Shown in pieces: positions 38,916 through 47,502 of a stretch of DNA of 64,000 bases. The notes beneath the pieces are model-generated. The model ran no database searches. It was not told the origin of the DNA and was given only the letters and a program-made list of their open reading frames with translations. Position 1 is the first letter of the stretch, and each line of letters begins with the position of its first letter. Both the position numbers and the translations under genes were made by a program. Source of the DNA: Billgrantia kenyensis (GTDB taxonomy: Bacteria; Pseudomonadota; Gammaproteobacteria; Pseudomonadales; Halomonadaceae); NCBI RefSeq assembly GCF_013697085.1, contig NZ_JACEFT010000004.1:124001-188000 (forward strand), written 5' to 3'.

Positions 38916-40331
38916 ATGCATATCATGAACCCCCGGGGGCTGCGACCGGGGCAGGTCTTGGCTTTTTTCGCTCTCATGGGCGTAGGTAATGTCGCCATTG
39001 CCGACGCTGAGCGGCTCGAGGCCGACCTGCGTGCCCTGTTCGCAGAGGGTGGCAGCCTGTCGCTGGGTGAGGTCTCGAGCGCCATGCTGCGCTCGCGGGT
39101 CAGTGCCGAGGATATCGTCTTTGAAACGCTCGAAGGAGAGCGCCTGCGGATCGACCGCTACACCGTCAGCGGCGACTACGATGCACCCGATGAGGTCACG
39201 CTCGAAGGCATCCGCATCGAGGACAGCCTGACCGAGCTTACCCTGATGAGCATGGAAAACATGGTGCTGGGCGAGCCGTCACGGGCGGTCTTTCCGTTTC
39301 ATGACGACCTGGCGCCCGAGGAGGTAAGCGTGGGCAGCCTGGCTGTCGATGACATCGTGATCGAGCTGGCCTCCGAGCTTGCCGAGGAGCTGTTCTTCGG
39401 CACTCCCCTGCAGGCAGGCCAGGGTCGCATGACCATCGATCAGGTGCGGGGGGAGTCGCTGAGTCATGCCGCTATCGGCTTGCTCGAGATCAGCGGGGTT
39501 GCCGGGACGTTCGATGAGCTGGACGAGTTCGGCTCGGGCTCCTTCAGCTTGGCCTCGCTGCGTCTCGAAGGGCTGACCGGCATCGATAGCGAGGGTGAGG
39601 AAAAGCTGGCTTCGCTGGTGCTGGATGATCTGGCTGTCGACGCCAGTGGCCTGGTGGGTAGCCTGGCCCTGCTCGATGTCGACGGCGATTTCGACGACGG
39701 CAAGGGCGGGGTGCGGCTCGAAGGGCTGCATGTAGACCTGGCGCGCATGATCGAACTCGCCCCCGAGGATGAGCGCACCGAACTGCGCATGGCCAGCAAC
39801 GTGCTGACCGGCGGCAGCGGCGAGCTGCGCCTGGATGCCGCTTTCCTCGGTAGCTGGCAGGAGGAGGGCGAACACAGCGTGCTGGTCAGTGACAGCCAGA
39901 TCAACGTGCACGATGCCTTGCGGCTGCTGCTCGACATCAACCTTCCCGTAATGATGCCGCCGGGAGTGGCACCAGGCGATGCCTTCGCCGACATGGCCTG
40001 GCTGCAAGACGCCACCCTGCTGGGCGGCGACATTCGCTTGAACCTTGCCGACCAGGGCCTGTTCCCGCGATTGGCGACCCTGGGAGCGAGCCTGGAAGGC
40101 ATTACCGAAGCTCAGTATGTCGAGCAGGCGCGCACCCAGGCCCAGGGCTTCGGCATGATGTTCGGCCCGGAAATACAGGCCGTCCTGGTCGGGCTGGTGG
40201 ACCTGCTGGAAGGAGCCGCCGAGGAGCTCGAAGTGCACGTGACCCTGCCATCCGAAAGCTCGGTGACGAGCTACATGAACGACCCGCTGGGAGTTCCCAG
40301 CCAGCTCAGCTTCAAGGTCGAGACACGCTAG
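38916..40331 (+). CDS. Exported acidic protein of unknown function with beta-strand repeats
   Basis: I do not recognise this 471-residue protein. A signal peptide is visible (LAFFALMGVGNVAIADA, likely cleavage near residue 30). The mature part is acidic and contains repeated strand patterns such as LEGIRI, VGSLAVDDIVIE, LASLRLEGL and LASLVLDDLAVD, spaced 35-60 residues, reminiscent of AsmA- or YdgA-like beta-sheet proteins. No catalytic motif or membrane helix is seen in the mature part. The ATG at 38916 follows GGGAGG; a GTG at 38907 is possible. The 163-base gap before it holds a TTACAC-T-GTGTAA palindrome at 38835-38847. The stop shares CTAG with the convergent MlrC-like gene. Confidence 0.7.
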   Translation: MHIMNPRGLRPGQVLAFFALMGVGNVAIADAERLEADLRALFAEGGSLSLGEVSSAMLRSRVSAEDIVFETLEGERLRIDRYTVSGDYDAPDEVTLEGIRIEDSLTELTLMSMENMVLGEPSRAVFPFHDDLAPEEVSVGSLAVDDIVIELASELAEELFFGTPLQAGQGRMTIDQVRGESLSHAAIGLLEISGVAGTFDELDEFGSGSFSLASLRLEGLTGIDSEGEEKLASLVLDDLAVDASGLVGSLALLDVDGDFDDGKGGVRLEGLHVDLARMIELAPEDERTELRMASNVLTGGSGELRLDAAFLGSWQEEGEHSVLVSDSQINVHDALRLLLDINLPVMMPPGVAPGDAFADMAWLQDATLLGGDIRLNLADQGLFPRLATLGASLEGITEAQYVEQARTQAQGFGMMFGPEIQAVLVGLVDLLEGAAEELEVHVTLPSESSVTSYMNDPLGVPSQLSFKVETR

Positions 40332-41887
40332 CCGCTCTGTTCCCCCTCGTTCTGGCCGGCCGGGCGAGGGGGCTGCCATTGCACCTCAGGATCAAGTGGG
40401 TGAATCGGCCGGGGAATGCGACGATAGCGAAGGCGAGAGATATCGGGGCTGGTCAGGCCCCCACTGTCCACCAGATGAATCGCTCCCGCAATCGGGCCAT
40501 AGGCGGCGCGGAAGTGCTGGGTGGATTTTAGTGCCACCACTCGCTTCTCTGCCGGGTCGACTCCCAGGCTGCGAAAGATACCGAGATCTAGCGCCTGGGT
40601 GGCCAGACGGGTCACGAGAATCTCGATGGCGCCTATCTGCAATAGTGCACACCTGCCGCAGGATTGTTCCACTCCTTCCCACATCGGGCTTTCGACACGA
40701 TATTTCCCGTTCCCGAGTCGGTTTACCCGCGCCTGGGCGCGAAACGGTCCCCCACCAAACCGCGGATCCGCTTTGCCGCCTATCGATACGTCCAGCATCA
40801 CCCCTTCACCGACCTGCCAGGCCGCTTCGACCGTGTCGGGGTCATGCAGGGCTCCAAACAGGGTGTCAGGTGGTCGAGTCGTTCTCGTGTATGCGTGGTA
40901 CAGCGCTGCAAGCAGGGCGGTGCTGTCGGCATAGGCGCCGTCACCAGGGTTGTCCGATAGGTCGGCAAGTACCAGCGGGCCTCGTCGGTGTGGCTCGTAG
41001 GCCACAGCTTTGCTTGCCGCAGTGTCGGGGGCAAGCACGGCCTCCTGCTCGGCATCGCGTGCCTGCCACATCGCCAAGCTGAGCTCATCGGCGATGCGCT
41101 GCGCCAGTTCGGGAGCGCTGCGGTGGACCACTGTCACCGACGGGCCTATCTCGGCCACATCCGAAAAGGAGAATCCGGCATTGATGCTGATGTCCACTAT
41201 CTGTGGGTAAGCGGCCTCCTCTCGCTGGGCCATTTCGAGCAGCTCCGTCATGGGCGCACGGTCGGTTCGGCCGCCTTCCGGCAGGGTGATCATCGGCAGT
41301 TTGTTCAAGATCGTGGCGAGAGGCTGGTGTGGTGTGTCGAGAAGTTCGGCCAGCAGCCTGGCCGCCTTGCGCCCCGTTTCGCGCATGTCGACATGGGGGA
41401 AGCTCTTGTAGGAAAGGATGGCTTCGGCGTGATCCACCATGGCCGGGTCCAGGTTGGCATGCAGGTCAAGGGTGACCACGATGGGCACATCGGGCTGCAG
41501 GCATTGGCGAATTTCCCTGACCAGCCGGTAGTCGCCGTCCTCGCCATCCTCCAACACCATGGCGCCATGCAGACAGAGCAGTACACCATCGATTCGCCCA
41601 GCCGTGCTGGCGGCCGTCAGGATGCGTTGGCCAAAGGCCTCCCAGGCCTCGCGGGTTACCGGTCCGCCAGGCGTCGCGAAAGTGGCTACAGGGGTAATCA
41701 GCGACCAGTCGTGTTCCCGGGCCACCTCGATGATGCCGCCGATTTCGTTCTGAGTGTTGCCCAGCGAGGAAACCACCTCCTCGCCTTCATGACAGTAGAA
41801 GCCACGAAAGGCCTCGACACCGGTCTTGCGAGCACAAAAGGTATTTGTCTCGTGCATGAATTGCGCGAGCAGAATGTTGCGCGCCAT
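40328..41887 (-). CDS. M81 family (MlrC-like) metallohydrolase
   Basis: This 519-residue protein belongs to the M81/MlrC family, named for microcystinase C, which cleaves linear peptides. Likely zinc ligands are Glu48 (QNEIGG), His107 (CLHGAM), Asp141 and His143 (TLDLHANLD) and His165 (FPHVD). The start at 41887 follows GGGGTG and matches the family start (ARNILLAQFMHETNTF). An upstream TTG at 41914 and ATG at 41902 are alternatives. It is divergent from lysR and faces away from the TRAP-ord-ortAB genes, but probably shares their regulator. The substrate is unknown; an amide or peptide bond is assumed from the family. Confidence 0.82.
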   Translation of the reverse strand: MARNILLAQFMHETNTFCARKTGVEAFRGFYCHEGEEVVSSLGNTQNEIGGIIEVAREHDWSLITPVATFATPGGPVTREAWEAFGQRILTAASTAGRIDGVLLCLHGAMVLEDGEDGDYRLVREIRQCLQPDVPIVVTLDLHANLDPAMVDHAEAILSYKSFPHVDMRETGRKAARLLAELLDTPHQPLATILNKLPMITLPEGGRTDRAPMTELLEMAQREEAAYPQIVDISINAGFSFSDVAEIGPSVTVVHRSAPELAQRIADELSLAMWQARDAEQEAVLAPDTAASKAVAYEPHRRGPLVLADLSDNPGDGAYADSTALLAALYHAYTRTTRPPDTLFGALHDPDTVEAAWQVGEGVMLDVSIGGKADPRFGGGPFRAQARVNRLGNGKYRVESPMWEGVEQSCGRCALLQIGAIEILVTRLATQALDLGIFRSLGVDPAEKRVVALKSTQHFRAAYGPIAGAIHLVDSGGLTSPDISRLRYRRIPRPIHPLDPEVQWQPPRPAGQNEGEQSG

Positions 41888-42072
41888 TGATGAGCACCCC
41901 ATCGTCTTGTTCAACGAATCGGGGCGTCAAGCATGCGGCATCGGAAGGGTTCTTTCTAAACTCAGACGGCGGCAGTGTCAACTTGCCCTGAAACTTGGCG
42001 ATCAGGCTGCTGGTTGTGGTGGCGCTTCGCCAGGCCGATGATAGTGGGGCTTAGCTGATACAGGACGATGCC

Positions 42073-42975
42073 ATGCGGGACATGCAACTCCGCTCTTTCT
42101 ATACCGTGGCCAACGAAGGTTCCATTCGCAAGGCGGCCGAGAAACTCAGCCTCGCTGCGTCGGCACTGAGCCGCCGTATCACGCAGATCGAGGAAGACCT
42201 GGGCGTTCCGCTCTTTGAACGTCATGCGCGCGGGTTGAAACTGACCGATGCCGGGAGAATCTACTATGACCATGCCCGCCAGACGCTGCTCAACGAGGAG
42301 TGGGCTGTAGGTGAGATCGAAGCGATAAAGGACCTGCGTCGCGGGCAGATTCGCATATTCTGCGTCGAGGGTGCGATTGGAAGCATTCTCACCGATGCCA
42401 TCGCGGAATTTCGCCCAGGATCTCCGGGGGTGAAGTTGTTTGTCAACCGGGCCGGGAGCACCGGCGTGGTTCGCTCCGTGGCGGCGGACGAAGTCGATCT
42501 GGGACTGGCATTCGACCCGCCGCTGCATCGAGACGTCATGGTGCTAGAGGCAGCGCCAGCGCCACTTTACGCCGTGTTTTCCCATGTATTTTCGTTTCCA
42601 CACAAGGCTCCAAAGCTGGCCGACCTGGCCGATTATCCCCTCGCCATCCCACCCGACAGCAGCTATGGCCTGCGTGACGTCATCGACCGTGTGGCGCGTA
42701 AGCGTGCCGATATTCAGCTGCAGGTACCGCTGCAATGTGACTCCATCTTCGGTCTTGTCGGCTTCGCTCTGAGCGGCCAGGGCGTGTCGATTCTCCCCAA
42801 ATGCTCTTTCATCAATGAATTGAGCGACGAGCGGCTCATGGCCGTGCCGCTGCAGGATCCGCCGCTGCGTGATGCACAGCTTGCACTCCTGGCTCGCCGG
42901 CACCGCACTCTTCCGTCAGTAACCCGTCGCTTCAGTGAGATTTTGGCAAAGCGGCTACGCGAGTCTCCTTCTTAG
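42073..42975 (+). CDS. LysR family transcriptional regulator
   Basis: This 300-residue regulator has the N-terminal winged helix (QLRSFYTVANEGSIRKAAEKL, helix-turn-helix at about residues 20-45) and a periplasmic-binding-protein-like effector domain from about residue 90. It lies between the divergent M81 gene (185-base gap, 41888-42072) and the TRAP-ord-ortAB genes (227-base gap). The position indicates it controls both, with the effector presumably the imported compound or an intermediate. Confidence 0.9.
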   Translation: MRDMQLRSFYTVANEGSIRKAAEKLSLAASALSRRITQIEEDLGVPLFERHARGLKLTDAGRIYYDHARQTLLNEEWAVGEIEAIKDLRRGQIRIFCVEGAIGSILTDAIAEFRPGSPGVKLFVNRAGSTGVVRSVAADEVDLGLAFDPPLHRDVMVLEAAPAPLYAVFSHVFSFPHKAPKLADLADYPLAIPPDSSYGLRDVIDRVARKRADIQLQVPLQCDSIFGLVGFALSGQGVSILPKCSFINELSDERLMAVPLQDPPLRDAQLALLARRHRTLPSVTRRFSEILAKRLRESPS

Positions 42976-43202
42976 TGTTCTATTTTCAGCAATCCGGTGT
43001 CGAATATTGATGCTTGTTATCGAACGCTTGAGGAATAGACTCGGGTCAGGGAAGGCGTCATGACATGCCGAGCATCGGACACTGGGCAAGAATTCGTGAC
43101 ATTCAGCAGCAAGCTGGCAATCGCCGCAGGGCGGGGGCGCAGCGATGCTACCCATGGAGCGGGCGAAGTACGCTTCGCCAAACAACAAATAGAGAGGGTG
43201 CC

Positions 43203-44255
43203 ATGAGCGAAAACAATGGAATAAAAGCACTATCACTTGCCACGCTGGGCGTTTGCCTGGCCTTTCCGCTAACGTCACTGGCGATGACGATCACCATAGC
43301 CCATGAGGAGCCGGCCAATGCCCAAACCTCGGCGGCTCATCTCTCGGCCATGGTGTTCAAGGACGTCATCGAGACCCAGTCCAATGGCGAGATGAGCGTC
43401 GATATCCAGGCAGCCAGTTCCATGGGCAATCAACGTGACCGGATGGAACTGACTCAGGCCGGAATCATCGACGTTAACGTGGCATCAATCGGTGGGCTTA
43501 GCCAGTTCTACCCGAACATGAACGCTATCGACCTGCCTTTCGCCTTTCCCGACACGGTAATCGCTGAGCGTGTCTTCGACGGTGATTTCGGTGAACGCTT
43601 GTCGCAGCAACTCCACGAGGCAACTGGACTCCACCTGTTGGCTGTCACTGCGGGAGATTTCTATGTCTTCACCAACAGCAAGCAGCCGGTAAGGAGTCCG
43701 GATGACATGGAGGGCCTGCGTGTACGTACCATGTCTGTGCCCAGTCATATAACCATGATGAACGCCCTCGGCGCTGCCGCCACCCCTGTGCCATGGGATG
43801 AGCTCTATGGCGCAATGGAAACCGGGGTCGTCGACGCTCAGCACAATCCCATTCCCATCATGGCGATCGGCAATCTTCAGGAAGTACAGGATTATGCCAC
43901 CCTGACGAACCACCTCTACGGTGCCGACTGGTGGGTGGCCAGTGACGATTTTCTGAGTGGGCTGAGCGACGACCAGCGACGTATTTTCCATACTGCCGTG
44001 GAAACGGCCAAGGTGGCGGGCCGAGGCGCGAAGCTTGGCCTGCGAGCCACGCAGTTTGGCACCGAGTATCTGCAGGATGCGGGGCTTGAGGTTTACTCTC
44101 CGAGCCCGGAAGAACTGGCCAGGTTCCGCGAGCTGGCAGTGCCGGCTGTCATGAGTTCGCTGGAAGAGGAGTTCGGTCAACAGGCCGCAGAACTGGCCCA
44201 AGCGATGCTCGAGGCAGTGGAAGAGGTGGAGGCAGCGCTATACGGGGGCAGGTAA
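43203..44255 (+). CDS. TRAP transporter substrate-binding protein, DctP family
   Basis: This 350-residue periplasmic solute receptor has a signal peptide (cleavage near residue 27-28, TSLA-M) and the DctP blocks IAHEEPANAQTSAAH, the GLRVRTM segment with the ligand-contacting Arg near residue 178, and PWDELYGAMETGVVDAQHNPI. The ATG at 43203 follows GAGAGGG. TRAP receptors usually bind carboxylates; linkage to ord-ortAB suggests an amino-carboxylate. The 227-base gap before it has an imperfect inverted repeat TCGA-N16-TCGA at 43000-43023 that could be a LysR site; this is weak. Confidence 0.9.
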   Translation: MSENNGIKALSLATLGVCLAFPLTSLAMTITIAHEEPANAQTSAAHLSAMVFKDVIETQSNGEMSVDIQAASSMGNQRDRMELTQAGIIDVNVASIGGLSQFYPNMNAIDLPFAFPDTVIAERVFDGDFGERLSQQLHEATGLHLLAVTAGDFYVFTNSKQPVRSPDDMEGLRVRTMSVPSHITMMNALGAAATPVPWDELYGAMETGVVDAQHNPIPIMAIGNLQEVQDYATLTNHLYGADWWVASDDFLSGLSDDQRRIFHTAVETAKVAGRGAKLGLRATQFGTEYLQDAGLEVYSPSPEELARFRELAVPAVMSSLEEEFGQQAAELAQAMLEAVEEVEAALYGGR

Positions 44256-44278
44256 TGGCCTTTCCCGTATATCAAACA

Positions 44279-44298
44279 GAGCCCGTTTAAGCGGGCTC
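44279..44298 (+). other. Intercistronic stem-loop dctP-dctQ
   Basis: GAGCCCG (44279-44285) and CGGGCTC (44292-44298) pair around a 6-nt loop, 23 bases after the dctP stop. No T-run follows. Such loops often protect the receptor mRNA so that the periplasmic protein is made in excess over the membrane subunits. Confidence 0.65.
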
Positions 44299-44329
44299 GT
44301 CCTGCCTGTTCTTTGCCGGGAGGCGCCTC

Positions 44330-44851
44330 GTGTCAGTATTTCATTCTTGGCTTCGCCAGGCGGCGCGCTGGTTGGAGATCGCCATTGCGATTCCACTGGT
44401 GCTGGCCGGTGGCGCCATGGTTCTCGTCGTGCTGGGGGGCGTGGTATTCCGCTATGTCCTCAATGATCCCCTCATGTGGAGCGAAGAATTGGCGCGCTAC
44501 CTGATGATCTGGATCGGGCTGGTGGGGGCGGCCATTACCCTCAAGCATGGCGAACACATCCGTATCAATGCGATTCGTCAGCGGCTGCCCGCACTCCTGC
44601 GCCTGGCCGGCGACATCGGCGTGGCACTTGCCATCGCCTGGTTCCTCTGGATCATGACCTCCCAGGGCTGGGAAGCCGCCTGGCGTGGTGCCCGCCAATC
44701 GGCGCCGACCCTCGGCGTTTCAATGTTCTGGCCGCTCCTGGCCGTTCCTGTCGCCGGAGCGCTGATGCTGCTGCATCACTTGCTGCGCACGCTGCTGCTG
44801 ATAACCGGGGGGCTCGCCGAGGACGACCCTGAGCCGGGAGCCCTTTCATGA
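44330..44851 (+). CDS. TRAP transporter small membrane subunit, DctQ family
   Basis: This 173-residue protein has four membrane helices (about residues 16-38, 52-70, 88-108, 130-152), typical of DctQ, with the WSEELARYLMIWIGLVG block near residue 48. Translation starts at GTG 44330 behind GGGAGG. Its stop overlaps the dctM start by four bases. Confidence 0.9.
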   Translation: MSVFHSWLRQAARWLEIAIAIPLVLAGGAMVLVVLGGVVFRYVLNDPLMWSEELARYLMIWIGLVGAAITLKHGEHIRINAIRQRLPALLRLAGDIGVALAIAWFLWIMTSQGWEAAWRGARQSAPTLGVSMFWPLLAVPVAGALMLLHHLLRTLLLITGGLAEDDPEPGALS

Positions 44852-46131
44852 TCCTGATGATAGGTCTCTTCATACTGCTGGTCGTGCTTGGCACACCGTT
44901 GGCGTTTGCCATCGGTATCACGGCAGTGTACGGCTTGCTGGAGAGTGGCGGCGAGGCGCTGCTGCGCCTGGTGCCCATGCGCCTTTACTCCGGTATCGAC
45001 ATGTTCTCGCTGATGGCCATGCCGTTCTTCATCCTGGCCGGGGACATGATGAACAGGATCCGGATTACCGACAGATTAGTGGATCTGGCCAATGCCCTGG
45101 TCGGTCGCGTACGTGGGGCGCTCGCGTACGTCAATATCCTGGTTTCCGTGCTGTTTGCCGGCCTTACCGGTGCGGCCGTGGCCGATACCGCAGCCATCGG
45201 GCGCATGATGATCCCGACCATGCATGCCCAAGGCTACGACCGCGCCTTCGCCGCGGCAGTCACGGCATCGTCTTCAGTGATTGGGCCCATCATTCCGCCC
45301 TCGATCATCATGGTGATCTACGGCTCGTTGATGCAGGTATCGATTGCCGGTCTTTTCGCCGCCGGTATCGTGCCTGGCATCCTCATGGCCGTATCGCTGA
45401 TGGCCTACATCGCCTGGCGTGCCAAGCGTGACAACCTGCCCGTCGCTTCGCTGCGTAGTGACACACCGCCCTTGGGCATGGCCGCACGGCGGGCCATCGT
45501 GCCCCTGATGATGCCGATCATCATCCTGGGGGGAATCCTGGGCGGCGTCGTCACTCCCACCGAGGCAGGTGCGCTGGCTGTCCTGTATGCCTTGGTCGTG
45601 GGTGTGATCGTCTATCGCAACCTTGGTTTCAAGGATATCGCTCTGCTGCTCTACGACATGGTGCGAACCTCCGGTTCGGTATTCATCATTCTCGCTGCCG
45701 CCTCGATCCTTGGCTGGGTTCTGGCCAGGGAGGGCGTACCGAACGAGCTGGCGGCCTTGCTGCTGGGCATCAGTGACGATCCCCTCATTTTCCTGTTCGT
45801 CGTGTCGTTCGCCCTGCTGATTGTCGGCATGTTCATGGAGATGACAGCGGTGCTCATCATTCTTGGACCCATTCTCCATCCGATTGCCGTATCGCTTGGC
45901 ATCGATCCGCTGCACTTCGCCATCGTCATGATCGTCAATCTCAACATTGCCCTGGCGACCCCGCCACTTGGGGCCTGCCTATTCGTTGCCTCCTCGGTGG
46001 GTGAAGTGTCGTTCGAGAAGCTGATGCTGCGCATCCTGCCGTTCATTCTGGTGGAGGTGCTGGTGCTGGCGCTCGTCGTTGCTTTTCCCGCTATCGCCCT
46101 CACGCTGCCGGCGTGGCTTGGGCTGCATTGA
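44848..46131 (+). CDS. TRAP transporter large permease, DctM family
   Basis: This 427-residue membrane protein has about 12 helices and DctM motifs SLMAMPFFILAGDMMNR (about residue 54), GLTGAAVADTAAIGRM and ASSSVIGPIIPPSIIMVIYG. It forms the sodium-driven translocating unit with DctQ. It overlaps the next gene region: the stop TGA shares bases with an in-frame ATG at 46131. Confidence 0.95.
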   Translation: MILMIGLFILLVVLGTPLAFAIGITAVYGLLESGGEALLRLVPMRLYSGIDMFSLMAMPFFILAGDMMNRIRITDRLVDLANALVGRVRGALAYVNILVSVLFAGLTGAAVADTAAIGRMMIPTMHAQGYDRAFAAAVTASSSVIGPIIPPSIIMVIYGSLMQVSIAGLFAAGIVPGILMAVSLMAYIAWRAKRDNLPVASLRSDTPPLGMAARRAIVPLMMPIIILGGILGGVVTPTEAGALAVLYALVVGVIVYRNLGFKDIALLLYDMVRTSGSVFIILAAASILGWVLAREGVPNELAALLLGISDDPLIFLFVVSFALLIVGMFMEMTAVLIILGPILHPIAVSLGIDPLHFAIVMIVNLNIALATPPLGACLFVASSVGEVSFEKLMLRILPFILVEVLVLALVVAFPAIALTLPAWLGLH

Positions 46132-46151
46132 TGAACAACAAGGACCATTCC

Positions 46152-47177
46152 ATGCGCAACGACCTCATTCTCTGTGGCGTGGGTGCCATGGGGCAGCGCA
46201 TTGCTCGGCTTGCGCTGGCGCGTGACTACCCCATCCGTGCGGTGGTTGATCGTGACCCGGCCAAGGCGGGCATTGCCCTCCATGAATTGCTCGACATCCC
46301 CGAGCCCGAGCAGCCAGTGATCATCACGCCCGACCTCAACCTGGCCCTGCAGGGCGAGAAGGCCACGGTGATGCATGCCACCGGATCCTTCCTGACCGAT
46401 GTGGCGCCCATGCTGCGCGACTGTCTCGAGAAGGGGCATGACGTCATCTCCATCGCCGAGGAGATGATCTATCCGATGGCGGCCGATCGGAAACTGGCCA
46501 GTGAGCTCGATGAGCTGGCCAGACTGCATGGGGCCCGCCTGCTGGGCACCGGCGTCAACCCGGGCTTTGCCATGGACGTGCTGCTATTGGCCCTTACCGT
46601 TCCTTGCGGTCAGGTCGGCCATCTGTATGCACGTCGCTGCAACGATCTATCCGATTTCGGTGCCACAGTGCTCGACAGCCAGGGCGTGGGGCTGACGATT
46701 CAAGCCTTCGAGCGCGCCGTCGCAGCCGGTGAGGTAGTGGGGCATGTCGGCTTTCGCCAGTCGATTTGCCTGATGGCGGCACAGCTCGGCTGGCCAGTGG
46801 ATCGTATCGAGGAGCACAAGGTGCCGATCGTCACACGAGTGGCGCGATCGACTCCCCATGTATCCGTGGCGCCGGGTGAAGTGGCTGGCTGTCATCACGA
46901 GGCCGTTGCCTACTGTGGTGACCGCGAGGTCATTCGCCTGGAGCATCCTCAGCAGATTCGGCCGGAACTGGAGGGTATCGAGACCAGCGACTTTGCCCGT
47001 ATTTCCGGTGACCAGGCAATCGAAATGCGTATCTCACCCGAGGTCGGCGGTGGGGCCGGCACCGCTGCCTGTGCCGTGAACGCCATCGCTTATCTTCCCC
47101 TGGCCAGGCCCGGACTCGTGCACCTCAACGAGCTGCCGCTGACCGCCCCCCGTTTCGCCCAATCACCACTTGACTGA
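46152..47177 (+). CDS. ord: 2,4-diaminopentanoate dehydrogenase-like protein
   Basis: This 341-residue enzyme has an N-terminal Rossmann fold with GVGAMGQ (Gly9, Gly11, Gly14) like dihydrodipicolinate-reductase-type proteins. It shares blocks with the clostridial Ord as I recall it: IAEEMIYP, GTGVNPGFAMD, NDLSDFGATV, GVGLTI, VAGCHHEA and LEHPQQIRPELEG. The known reaction is NAD(P)-dependent oxidation of (2R,4S)-2,4-diaminopentanoate to 2-amino-4-oxopentanoate and ammonia. The ATG at 46152 follows AAGGA; 46131 is an alternative. It stands between dctM and ortA. Substrate identity in this aerobe is unproven. Confidence 0.8.
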   Translation: MRNDLILCGVGAMGQRIARLALARDYPIRAVVDRDPAKAGIALHELLDIPEPEQPVIITPDLNLALQGEKATVMHATGSFLTDVAPMLRDCLEKGHDVISIAEEMIYPMAADRKLASELDELARLHGARLLGTGVNPGFAMDVLLLALTVPCGQVGHLYARRCNDLSDFGATVLDSQGVGLTIQAFERAVAAGEVVGHVGFRQSICLMAAQLGWPVDRIEEHKVPIVTRVARSTPHVSVAPGEVAGCHHEAVAYCGDREVIRLEHPQQIRPELEGIETSDFARISGDQAIEMRISPEVGGGAGTAACAVNAIAYLPLARPGLVHLNELPLTAPRFAQSPLD

Positions 47178-47187
47178 AGGAGACGAC

Positions 47188-47502
47188 ATGCAGAGCCACT
47201 GTGGGCAGTGGGTGCAGATTCGCACCACGATTCTTCCACCGGACGCACGCGCCGAGGCCATTCCTGCCGAGACCCGTGAAGTGCCGCTCGAGATGCGCAT
47301 CAAGGGCTGGCAGGTTTCGCCCGAGACCGCCACCACCGGCGATACCGTGGAGGTTCGCTCGACCCTTGGCCGCCATTACCGGGGCCAGCTCGAGGCGATC
47401 AATCCGCCCTATGGGCACGACTTCGGGGCGGCTATCCCCGAGTTGCTGGAGGCAGGCGAGCAGGCCCGGGCCATTCTCAGCCAAGGCAAGGAGGCAACAT
47501 GA
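47188..47502 (+). CDS. ortA: 2-amino-4-oxopentanoate thiolase small subunit-like protein
   Basis: This 104-residue protein matches OrtA, the small subunit of 2-amino-4-ketopentanoate thiolase. Blocks are GQWVQIRTTILPP, VPLEMRIKGW, GDTVEVRSTLGR and NPPYGHDFGAAIPEL. AAGGAG lies five bases before the ATG. It overlaps ortB by four bases, so the two subunits are made together. OrtA has no known separate activity. Confidence 0.82.
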   Translation: MQSHCGQWVQIRTTILPPDARAEAIPAETREVPLEMRIKGWQVSPETATTGDTVEVRSTLGRHYRGQLEAINPPYGHDFGAAIPELLEAGEQARAILSQGKEAT

